From positions 1-64,000 of the forward strand of contig CAYVIN010000011.1 in the NCBI GenBank assembly GCA_964451375.1: DNA of 64,000 nt. The letters are read 5' to 3'. The notes under the pieces are model-generated. The model did no database searches. It was not told the origin of the DNA and worked only from the letters and a program-made list of their open reading frames with translations. Below are positions 8,669 to 16,353 of the stretch, one piece after another; positions within the stretch are counted from its first letter, which is position 1, and the number at the start of each line of letters is the position of its first letter. The stretch is from JAGXQV01 sp964451375. Its GTDB lineage: Bacteria; Pseudomonadota; Gammaproteobacteria; Burkholderiales; Sulfuricellaceae. The translations under genes were made by a program, and so were the position numbers.

Positions 8669-8677
8669 GGTTTAACC
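8669..8677. repeat. Right 9-bp direct repeat (putative target-site duplication)
   Basis: GGTTTAACC, identical to 8411-8419, immediately outside the right terminal inverted repeat. Confidence 0.6.
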
Positions 8678-8791
8678 CAACCTGCCGGGAGCGCGCTCCG
8701 CGCTCCCCTTCCCCTTTGTTACAGGGGTATTTTTCCTGAAACACCCGATTCAAGCCCTTATGCTTCGTATAAAATCAAGTCGCCTGCTTCG

Positions 8792-8848
8792 GACTGCGGC
8801 GTAAGTTGTCGGAATACCGGGGAGTAACGCCCCTCTGTTCCGCCAGTC
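8792..8848 (+). promoter_or_regulatory. Folded leader candidate upstream of the TonB receptor
   Basis: GACTGCGG (8792-8799) pairs with CCGCCAGTC (8840-8848) with one bulge and encloses two small hairpins, CGG-AATA-CCG and GGGG-AGTAACG-CCCC. A TATAAA-like -10 lies at 8768-8773. This could be a structured 5' UTR. It lacks cobalamin riboswitch landmarks and I assign no class. Confidence 0.3.
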
Positions 8849-8928
8849 GTCACAATAAAAACAACGACACGAAGTCAATAATGAATTCTGGAGAGGCTTT
8901 TCGGATCAATTCCTGACAAGGGGGAATC

Positions 8929-10995
8929 ATGGTATCGACAAAAAAAACCGGCAAACCGGTCTTCAAGCGGCGCAACCATCGGCTTGTACTGGCCGTCCTC
9001 GCGGCGCTTCCGACTCTCGCCGGCGCCGCTCCATCGGGCGATTCGCTCGCCGATCTGCCGCTGGGCAGTTTCGTTGACGCCATCAGTCTGGAGCAACTCT
9101 CCAACATGGTTGTCACCGATACCAAAATCGCCCAGTCGCTGGACACCGTCACCCAGAAAATCCAGGTGCTGCACAGCCAGGACCTGGAGCGCCAGCCCGA
9201 CAACAACCGCAATCTCGCCGACTTGCTGAACTACACCTCCGGGCAATTCGTCAACGTCCTGTCGCGCAACGACGCCAACTGGGGTTCCTACGCCGGACTC
9301 GGGCCAAAATACAACAGTTATCTCCTCGATGGCCTGCCCATCGACTCCTTCGTCGATGCGATGAGCCTCGACACGATGGCCATCGAGCGCGTCGAAGTGC
9401 ATAAGGGGCCGGCCTCGGTGCTGTACGCCAATTACCTGACCATGGACTTCGCGGGTAACGAAGCGCCGCTGGCGGGCACCACCAACTTCGTACTCAAAAG
9501 CCGCATCGACAAGCCGCTGGCGCGTTTCTCGGTGGGCGCGGGATCGTGGGGCACTTACGCCGCGCGGGCCTACACTCAGGGCCGCAGCGGCAATCTGAGT
9601 TACGTCGTCGGGTTGTCCGGCGAAGGTTCCGACTACACCCAATATGGCGCGCCGAATTCCTGGCTGCAAACCGTTAAATCGCCGGATTACGACAAGACCA
9701 AGCTGTTCACCAACCTGACCTACGAAATGGGGCGCTCCGACCATACCCTCTCGCTGTTTGCCCACCAATCCCGACAGGACGGCGACATGGGCAGACCCAA
9801 CCGGGATTTCCGGCACCAGTACGACACCCTCAATTTCACCTACAACAATCGCATCTCCGAGGCCTGGCACCTTCAGTTCAAGGCCGGCGAACGGCGCTAC
9901 GACCGGCTGTTCGGCAATGACAACTGGCCGACCAACCTGTCCCTGACCAGCCACGACAATACCCGCCAGACTATCCGCCCCCTCGACCTGACGCTGAGTT
10001 ACCTGCACGGCGGAAATTCCCTGCTGACGGTTGGCATGGACACCCAATCGGTGCATTACCAGACCGATAGCCGCAGCGTAAGCGGCGTCACGACCCGCGA
10101 AAATGACGCCCAGGCGCGCTCCACCGGTTATTTCCTCCAGGAAAAAGTGCAGTGGCGCGACTGGGTGTTCCGCGCCGGGGTGCGCCACAACACCATCCAT
10201 CACGACTACGCGCTGCTCGGCGGCGCCATCCCGTCCACCGGCAACATTTCCTGGAGCCGCAATTTGTGGAGCTTGGGGCTGCGCTACAACGCCGCCGCCG
10301 ACTTCGCCTTATACGCCAACGCCGGTTCCAGCTTCATGGCCCCGACCGCCAAACAAATCGGCGGCACGATATCCGCCCCCACCGCCGGCGGGCATTTGCC
10401 CAATCCCGCGCTCCGACCGGAAAACGGGATAGGCCGCGACATTGGTTTCGACTGGAAGATCACCCGCACTTTCGATGCCGGAATGCGGGTTTTCCTCAAC
10501 ACCCTGTCCGACGCCATCGTCGATAATGCGGTGGGCGCGACCCAGGCGATTTCCCAGAACGCCGGGGGCACCCGTTCCAGCGGCGTGGAAATCGACCTGC
10601 GCTACACCCCCTCGGCAGACCTGAGCGGTTTCGCCAACCTGACCCACACCCGCACCCGCGTGGAAAATGCCAACAATCCGGGGCAGGACGGCACGGAAAT
10701 TCCCTTCGTGCCCGATCTGGTCGCCAATCTCGGCGTTACCGCGCGGCTTCCCGGCAAAATCACCCTGTCGCCGTATTTCCACTGGGTTGGTCAGTATTAC
10801 GACAGCGCCTCGCGCAGTGGCCGCCAGGCCTTCGGCAACTACGGCGAAGTCAACCTCCGGCTGCGCCATAACTGGCGTCCCGGACTGGACGTGGTGGTTG
10901 ACCTCAACAATATCGGAAACCGCCGTTATGACATGCCGTGGGGCTTTCTCGCGCCGGGCATCAACGGTTTCGTCGGGGTGAACTTTACGTTATGA
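8929..10995 (+). CDS. TonB-dependent outer-membrane receptor
   Basis: A 688-residue plug-plus-barrel receptor. After a signal peptide (hydrophobic LVLAVLAALPTLAGA, cleavage near residue 33), the segment ISLEQLSNMVVTDTKIAQ resembles the N-terminus of receptors that travel with YfiR and sensor kinases. The plug (about 65-180) has IQVLHSQDLERQ, LADLLNYTSGQFV and AIERVEVHKGPASVLYAN. The barrel ends in an aromatic-containing strand, VGVNFTL. The ligand is unknown. GGGGG upstream of ATG 8929 serves as ribosome site. Its stop overlaps the next start as ATGA (10992-10995), so it is translationally coupled to the YfiR-like gene, which suggests signalling rather than, or as well as, transport. Confidence 0.9.
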   Translation: MVSTKKTGKPVFKRRNHRLVLAVLAALPTLAGAAPSGDSLADLPLGSFVDAISLEQLSNMVVTDTKIAQSLDTVTQKIQVLHSQDLERQPDNNRNLADLLNYTSGQFVNVLSRNDANWGSYAGLGPKYNSYLLDGLPIDSFVDAMSLDTMAIERVEVHKGPASVLYANYLTMDFAGNEAPLAGTTNFVLKSRIDKPLARFSVGAGSWGTYAARAYTQGRSGNLSYVVGLSGEGSDYTQYGAPNSWLQTVKSPDYDKTKLFTNLTYEMGRSDHTLSLFAHQSRQDGDMGRPNRDFRHQYDTLNFTYNNRISEAWHLQFKAGERRYDRLFGNDNWPTNLSLTSHDNTRQTIRPLDLTLSYLHGGNSLLTVGMDTQSVHYQTDSRSVSGVTTRENDAQARSTGYFLQEKVQWRDWVFRAGVRHNTIHHDYALLGGAIPSTGNISWSRNLWSLGLRYNAAADFALYANAGSSFMAPTAKQIGGTISAPTAGGHLPNPALRPENGIGRDIGFDWKITRTFDAGMRVFLNTLSDAIVDNAVGATQAISQNAGGTRSSGVEIDLRYTPSADLSGFANLTHTRTRVENANNPGQDGTEIPFVPDLVANLGVTARLPGKITLSPYFHWVGQYYDSASRSGRQAFGNYGEVNLRLRHNWRPGLDVVVDLNNIGNRRYDMPWGFLAPGINGFVGVNFTL

Positions 10996-11546
10996 GCGAC
11001 TTTCCGGCCCAGCCGGCTGACCAACGCCTATGGCGGCGTGGCGTAGCGGGGTGTCTGGCGGCGCTGCTGTTTGCCGCCGGCTTTTGGGTCGCGCCCGCCG
11101 CCGCCAACGACCTGGAAGCCAAGGTCAAGGCAGCCTATCTGTATCACCTGACCAAATTCGTCGAATGGCCCAGCCTGCCTCCCAACGAATTCCGCATCTG
11201 CGTGGTCGGATCGGAATCCGTCGGCAGCCTGGTCGGCGAGCTGTCCAACCGGCCCACCCTGGAGCGGCGCATCAAAATCGAGGTGGACGCCCTGACTGAC
11301 CCGGCCCAATGCCAGATACTCTTCATTGGCCGCGACGAGAGGCGTCTCCCCGAGTTCATCAAGCGGGTGCGCAGCTTCGCCGTATTAACGGTTGGCGACC
11401 AAGACGACTTCACCCGCAAGGGCGGCATCGTCGGGTTTTACCTGGACGGCGGCAAAGTTAAACTGGAAATCAATCCTGACGCGGCGCGCGCCGCGAATTT
11501 GCGCGTCAGCGCCAAATTACTGGAGATGGCGCGAATCGCTCCGTAA
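10992..11546 (+). CDS. YfiR/DUF4154-family periplasmic protein
   Basis: A 184-residue exported protein. After the signal peptide (CLAALLFAAGFWVAPAAA) comes the family start KVKAAYLYHLTKFVEWP, followed by FRICVVG, ILFIGRDE, VLTVGD, GGIVGFYLDGGKVKLEIN and a basic tail, the DUF4154 pattern. YfiR in Pseudomonas represses the diguanylate cyclase YfiN from the periplasm. No YfiN lies here; the likely partner is the downstream kinase, whose CHASE8-like domain is also what YfiN-type proteins carry. ATG at 10992 overlaps the receptor stop by four bases. It ends four bases before the kinase start, so the three genes form one operon. Confidence 0.88.
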   Translation: MSDFPAQPADQRLWRRGVAGCLAALLFAAGFWVAPAAANDLEAKVKAAYLYHLTKFVEWPSLPPNEFRICVVGSESVGSLVGELSNRPTLERRIKIEVDALTDPAQCQILFIGRDERRLPEFIKRVRSFAVLTVGDQDDFTRKGGIVGFYLDGGKVKLEINPDAARAANLRVSAKLLEMARIAP

Positions 11547-11550
11547 TCCC

Positions 11551-14500
11551 ATGAACCTCAGACAGCGCATCAAACGCCTGCCGATCAAGACCAAGATCGT
11601 CCTGATCATTCTCCTCACCAGCGTCGTCGCGCTGCTGCTGGAAGGCATCGGATTCGTAGTCTACGAACGGATGCGGGTGCGCGAGGAACTGAGCCGCGAC
11701 CTCGCCTCGCTGGCGCGCATCGTTGCCGACCGCAATACGGCGGCGCTGACCTTCAATGACAACCGCGTTGCCCAGGAAACCCTGGCGGCGCTCAAACTCA
11801 AGAAAGCCGTGACCGCCGCTTGCGTCTACGACGGTTCAGGCAAGGTCTTCGCCGATTACAACAGCGGCGAGGAAAAGCCCTACGCCTTCCCGCAGATCGC
11901 CGCAATCAGCAGCGGCGCACGTTTCGCGGACGGTTATCTGTATGTCAGCGAAGCGATCATCATGGAAGGATTGACCATCGGCGGCGTGGTGCTGCGCGCC
12001 AGCCTGCGCGAAGTGGATATGTTGTGGCGAAACTTCCTGCTGTTCGCCGGGCTGATCATCTTCCTCACCACGCTGATCACCTTATGGCTGGCGGCGCGTT
12101 TGCAGCGTGTCGTCTCGCAGCCGCTGGAAATCCTCACCGGCACCGTGCAGGCCATCGCCGCACACAAGGATTACGGGGTGCGCGCAGTGCGCACCAGCGA
12201 CGACGAAATCGGCTCGCTGGTGCAATCCTTCAACGACATGCTCGACACCATCGAGAGCGGCAATCGCGAACTGTTGAAATCCAACCGCCTGCTGGCCGAC
12301 CGCGAGGCGCAGTTGCAACTGGCCAACGAAGACCTGGAAAACCGTGTTGCAGAACGCACCCTCAATCTGGCGGAAAGCAACCGCCTGCTGAAAGGCCTCG
12401 CTGCCGAAGCCGCCGAAGCGCGTGAAACCGCCGAAGCCGCCAACCGCATGAAAAGCGACTTCCTGGCCAACATGAGCCATGAAATCCGCACCCCGATGAA
12501 CGCCATCATCGGGCTGATCCATCTGTGCCTGCATACCGACCTGACCCCCAAACAGCAGGACTATCTGCTCAAATCCAGCCAGGCCGCCCAATCCCTGTTG
12601 GGCATCCTCAACGATATTCTCGACCTGTCCAAGATCGATGCCGGCAAGCTGGAAATGGAAAGCGTACCTTTTGAACTGGAAGATGTGATCGGCAATCTCG
12701 CCACCATCATGGCGCTGCGGGTCGAGGAAAAAGGCCTCGAATTCATCATCGAAACTGCGCTGGACGTGCCTCCCCACCTGATCGGCGATCCCTTGCGGCT
12801 GGGTCAGGTGCTGATCAACCTCACCGGCAATGCGGTGAAGTTCACCGAACACGGCGAAATCCTGGTGCAAACCGAACTGGTGGAAGAAACCGCTAGCGAG
12901 GCCGTGCTGCGTTTCACCGTGCAGGACAGCGGCATCGGCATGACGCCGGAGCAGGTGGGGCGACTATTCCAGGCTTTCAACCAGGCGGATTCGTCGATCA
13001 CCCGCAAATACGGGGGCACCGGCCTGGGGCTGGCCATCAGCAAACAACTGGCGGAATTGATGGGAGGGCGGATCGAGGTCGAAAGCATCAGCGGCAGCGG
13101 CAGCGGCTCGAAATTCATCGTCTATGCGCGTTTCCGCAAGCCCGACGGGCACGTGGAACAAGCCTTTCAGGTCGCCCCCGACCTGCGCGGCCTGCGGGTT
13201 CTGGCGGTTGACGACAATCCCCGCGCACGGCGTATTTTGCGCGCCTACCTCGAATCGTTCTCCTTCATCGTGGATGAGGCCGACAACGGCGCGGACGCGG
13301 TGTCCATGGTGGAACAAGCCGCGCCCGGCTACGACCTGGCGATCCTCGACTGGAAAATGCCGCAACTCAACGGCATCGACACGGCGCGCCGCATCCGCGA
13401 ACTTAGCGGCATGGAACGCCGGCCCCGCCTGCTGCTGATCTCCGCCTTCGCTCAGGGCGAAGTGCGAAAACACCTCGATGCAGGCCTGATCGACGGCTTC
13501 ACGCCCAAGCCGTTCCGCCAGAGCGGGCTATTCAACGCAATTATGGACATCTTCGGCGCCGGCCCGAAAACCGGCCTCAAACCAGTGCAACTTATTCCCG
13601 ATCAAACCCTGGCCGCGCAAGTCTGCGGCGCCCATCTGCTGGTGGTGGAAGACAACGAAATCAACCAGCAGGTGGCGCGCGAATTACTCGCCTTGCTGGG
13701 TATCAGCGTGACGGTGGCGGAAAACGGCGTGGCCGCGCTGGCCTGTCTGGAAAACGAAACCTTCGACGGCGTCCTGATGGACATGCAGATGCCGGTGATG
13801 GATGGTGTCACCGCCACCCGCGAAATCCGCAAGCTGGCGCGTTTCGTTGACCTGCCGATCATCGCCATGACCGCCAATGCGATGGGCAGCGACCAGGAAA
13901 AATGCCTGGCGGCGGGCATGAACGACCACATCGCCAAACCCATCGACCCGGACAAGATGCTCGCCACGTTATCCCGCTGGATCGTCCCGGCGCATCCGGC
14001 CAGCCTGCCCGCCGCCGCGCCGTCCGCGCCGCAGGGGCCGCAAGCCTTGCCCGAGTTGGCGGGCGTGAACGTTGCCGAAGGAGTGCGCCGGATGGGTGGC
14101 AACCTGGCTGCCTACTTCACCGTCCTGGAAAAATTCCGGCGCAATCAGGAGCGCGTCGTGGAGAACATCCGCAGCGCGCTGAACGACGGCGCGCAGGAAC
14201 TCGCTGAACGGCTCGCCCACACCCTCAAGGGCGTCTCCGGCACTCTCGGCGCACAAGCGCTCCAGGCGCAGGCCGCCGAACTGGAAGCCGCGCTCCGCGC
14301 AGGTGACGCGACCAGCGCCGTCGAAGACCTCCTGCCCCCCATCGAGACGGCTCTGAACCACCTCTTCGCGACCATCGACGCCGCCCTCGAAAGCCGTCGC
14401 AAAGCGGCGCAAAACGCCCCCCCGGCGGCTCTCGGCCACTTCGACGCAGCAGCGCTCAAGCCGTTGTTTGCCGAAGCGCAGCGGCAACTGGAGGAATTCG

Positions 14501-14676
14501 ACTCCGGGGTGGAAGGAACCGTGGCGAAAATGCGCGCCGCCGCCGGCGATAACGCCGCCGCCCAGGCTGCGCTGGATAAAATCACCCAGTACCTGAGCAA
14601 TTACGATTACGAACAGGGGTTGGCCGAGCTGACGGCCTGGTCACGCGAAATCCGGGGCGACATTGCCGACTCATGA
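11551..14676 (+). CDS. Hybrid sensor histidine kinase: CHASE8-like, HAMP, HisKA, HATPase, REC, REC, HPt
   Basis: A BarA-type tripartite kinase of 1041 residues. TM1 is at about 15-40, a periplasmic CHASE8-like sensor at about 40-150 (EELSRDLASLARIVADRNTA), TM2 at about 160-185, then HAMP and a coiled coil. The phospho-acceptor is His310 in NMSHEIRTPMN. The ATPase domain shows NLTGNAVKF, DSGIGM and GGTGLGLAIS. Receiver 1 has Asp600 (LAILDWKMP), receiver 2 Asp744 (GVLMDMQMP), and the HPt His890 (AHTLKGVSG). All relay residues are present. The start at 11551 is four bases after yfiR. Its stop overlaps a small ORF start as ATGA. The HD-GYP regulator downstream is a likely phosphate target. Confidence 0.93.
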   Translation: MNLRQRIKRLPIKTKIVLIILLTSVVALLLEGIGFVVYERMRVREELSRDLASLARIVADRNTAALTFNDNRVAQETLAALKLKKAVTAACVYDGSGKVFADYNSGEEKPYAFPQIAAISSGARFADGYLYVSEAIIMEGLTIGGVVLRASLREVDMLWRNFLLFAGLIIFLTTLITLWLAARLQRVVSQPLEILTGTVQAIAAHKDYGVRAVRTSDDEIGSLVQSFNDMLDTIESGNRELLKSNRLLADREAQLQLANEDLENRVAERTLNLAESNRLLKGLAAEAAEARETAEAANRMKSDFLANMSHEIRTPMNAIIGLIHLCLHTDLTPKQQDYLLKSSQAAQSLLGILNDILDLSKIDAGKLEMESVPFELEDVIGNLATIMALRVEEKGLEFIIETALDVPPHLIGDPLRLGQVLINLTGNAVKFTEHGEILVQTELVEETASEAVLRFTVQDSGIGMTPEQVGRLFQAFNQADSSITRKYGGTGLGLAISKQLAELMGGRIEVESISGSGSGSKFIVYARFRKPDGHVEQAFQVAPDLRGLRVLAVDDNPRARRILRAYLESFSFIVDEADNGADAVSMVEQAAPGYDLAILDWKMPQLNGIDTARRIRELSGMERRPRLLLISAFAQGEVRKHLDAGLIDGFTPKPFRQSGLFNAIMDIFGAGPKTGLKPVQLIPDQTLAAQVCGAHLLVVEDNEINQQVARELLALLGISVTVAENGVAALACLENETFDGVLMDMQMPVMDGVTATREIRKLARFVDLPIIAMTANAMGSDQEKCLAAGMNDHIAKPIDPDKMLATLSRWIVPAHPASLPAAAPSAPQGPQALPELAGVNVAEGVRRMGGNLAAYFTVLEKFRRNQERVVENIRSALNDGAQELAERLAHTLKGVSGTLGAQALQAQAAELEAALRAGDATSAVEDLLPPIETALNHLFATIDAALESRRKAAQNAPPAALGHFDAAALKPLFAEAQRQLEEFDSGVEGTVAKMRAAAGDNAAAQAALDKITQYLSNYDYEQGLAELTAWSREIRGDIADS

Positions 14677-14812
14677 ACATTCTGCGCGTAGACCCTACCG
14701 TGATTTACCGGAAAATCTTTATCCGGTCGTGTATGCCCATGTTCGCGGCCTTGAAGAACTGGCCGCATTGGCTGAAACCTTCAGCGCTTTCCAGGAGGAA
14801 GCAGACAAATGA
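14673..14812 (+). pseudogene. Frameshifted small gene linking the kinase and the HD-GYP gene
   Basis: ATG at 14673 overlaps the kinase stop as ATGA and reads MNILRVDP. A second frame, reading YRDLPENLYPVVYAHV and then LEELAALAETFSAFQEEADK, ends at TGA 14810-14812, which overlaps the HD-GYP start as ATGA. One base is missing for a continuous 46-residue protein; the CCC at 14693-14695 is the likely place. The ATGA coupling at both ends argues for a real gene with either a sequencing or assembly indel or a recent frameshift. I do not recognise the product. Confidence 0.45.
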
Positions 14813-15867
14813 GCGATAGAGAGAAAGATTCTGTTCTGGTGGTGGATGACGCCCAGGAAAACATCGACATCCTGAAGAGTTTGCTGAGCGACCGTTACAT
14901 CGTGAAAGTCGCAACCAACGGGCGGCTGGCGCTGAAGGTCGCGTTCTCCCCGAAACCGCCGGACTTGATCCTGCTCGACGTGATGATGCCGGAAATGGAC
15001 GGCTACGAGGTGTGTCGGCTGCTCAAAGCCGACCCGCGCACCCGCAGCATCCCGGTGATCTTCGTCACAGCCAGATCCGACGTGGCCGACGAGGAATACG
15101 GCTTCTCGCTGGGCGCGGCGGACTACATCGCAAAACCCATCAGCCCTTCCATCGTGCTGGCGCGGGTCAAGACCCATCTGGAGTTGTATGACCACAGCCG
15201 CCTTCTGGAAGCGCTGGTGGCGGAACAGACCGGCTATCTGGTCGCCAAGGCCCACGAACTGGAGGAAACCCGCCTGGAAATCATTCGCCGCCTGGGACGC
15301 GCGGCGGAATACCGGGACAATGAAACCGGGATGCACGTGATCCGCCTCAGCCATTTCACCAAACTGCTCGCCAAAAAGATCGGTCTGACCGACTCGGAAG
15401 CCGACCAGATCATGTATGCCTCGCTGATGCACGATGTCGGCAAAATCGGCATTCCCGACCACATCCTCCTCAAGCCCGGCAAACTGACCGAAGAAGAATT
15501 CGCCATCATCAGAACCCATCCGGGGATAGGCGCGGCGATCATCGGCGAACATCAGTCGGAATTACTCAAGCTATCGCGGCTGGTTACCCTCACCCACCAT
15601 GAAAAATGGAATGGAAGCGGCTATCCCAATGGTTTGAAAGGCGAAGAAATTCCCCTTGCGGGACGGATTACCGCGATAGCCGACGTATTTGACGCGCTCA
15701 CCTCGGAACGCCCCTACAAAAAAGCATGGAGCGTAGACGACGCGCTGGCGCTGATCGAGGGCGAAGCGGGGACATCCTTCGACCCGGCGCTGGTGCCGCA
15801 CTTCCTGGCGCTACGCCCGGAAATGGAAAAGATCATGTTGACCTTCCACGACAGCCTCACCGCCTGA
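14809..15867 (+). CDS. REC-HD-GYP response regulator (RpfG-like c-di-GMP phosphodiesterase)
   Basis: A 352-residue two-domain regulator. The receiver (about 8-125) has VLVVDD, Asp57 in LLDVMMPEMDG and the IAKP lysine. A helical linker leads to HD-GYP (about 155-340): RAAEYRDNETGMHVIR, the metal pair in MHDVGKIGIPDHILLKPG (His208, Asp209), HHEKWNGSGYPNGLKG and DVFDALTSERPYK. The family hydrolyses c-di-GMP to GMP. AGGAGG at 14793-14798 supports the ATG at 14809. It is the last intact gene of the TonB receptor / YfiR / kinase operon and very likely takes phosphate from that kinase. Confidence 0.94.
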   Translation: MSDREKDSVLVVDDAQENIDILKSLLSDRYIVKVATNGRLALKVAFSPKPPDLILLDVMMPEMDGYEVCRLLKADPRTRSIPVIFVTARSDVADEEYGFSLGAADYIAKPISPSIVLARVKTHLELYDHSRLLEALVAEQTGYLVAKAHELEETRLEIIRRLGRAAEYRDNETGMHVIRLSHFTKLLAKKIGLTDSEADQIMYASLMHDVGKIGIPDHILLKPGKLTEEEFAIIRTHPGIGAAIIGEHQSELLKLSRLVTLTHHEKWNGSGYPNGLKGEEIPLAGRITAIADVFDALTSERPYKKAWSVDDALALIEGEAGTSFDPALVPHFLALRPEMEKIMLTFHDSLTA

Positions 15868-15883
15868 GGACGCATTCCCTCCC

Positions 15884-16041
15884 ATGGACACCCCCTTGGC
15901 AGGAAAAAACCGGCGATTCTGGTGGTGGACGACACCCCGGAAAACATCGACGTTCTGAGTGAGTTGTTGGTGCGCCAGGAAGCGTTCCGGGGCAACGGCG
16001 ATTTTGCCGACGACATCACGTTTGTGGAAATCGCGCGCTGA
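15884..16041 (+). pseudogene. Remnant of a REC-SpoIIE (PP2C-like) response regulator
   Basis: The start MDTPLAGK and the frame KPAILVVDDTPENIDVLSEL are the first strand and helix of a receiver domain. They join directly to RGNGDFADDITFVEIAR, which is the C-terminal signature of SpoIIE/RsbU phosphatases, and stop at 16039-16041. Everything between (most of the receiver and nearly all of the phosphatase) is gone, and the ATG is in a different frame from the receiver segment near the A-run at 15904-15909. A decayed third output gene of the kinase operon fits best. Confidence 0.6.
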
Positions 16042-16353
16042 CTAAGGCGGGGTGGCGACGCACTCACCACAACTCATAAATTCTCACAAAGCGGCGGAAT
16101 CCACTGATTTTGCCCTACAATCTCAAGAATCCGAGGGAGTTGGTCAAGTTGCACCGGCGCGAGAGGTCTACTCGACCGCCCTGCATCCCGGTTAAAATCC
16201 GGGGCGCACAGCACCAGCCCATAAAAAAATATAACTCTCGGATGCGGTCGAAATCGCCCATTGCCAGCCCTTTCGGCGGGCTGGAACAGCGGCGTCATCC
16301 GAACGGTTAAATAAACCGCTTTTAACTCAATTTTGAAACTCGGGGTCGGAAAT
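16042..16353. other. Intergenic region before the chemosensory cluster
   Basis: About 310 bases without a credible gene. One hairpin, CCAGCCC / GGGCTGG (16264-16270 and 16278-16284), has no U-tract. The promoter of the chemosensory cluster should lie here, but no clear -35/-10 pair stands out. Confidence 0.5.
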
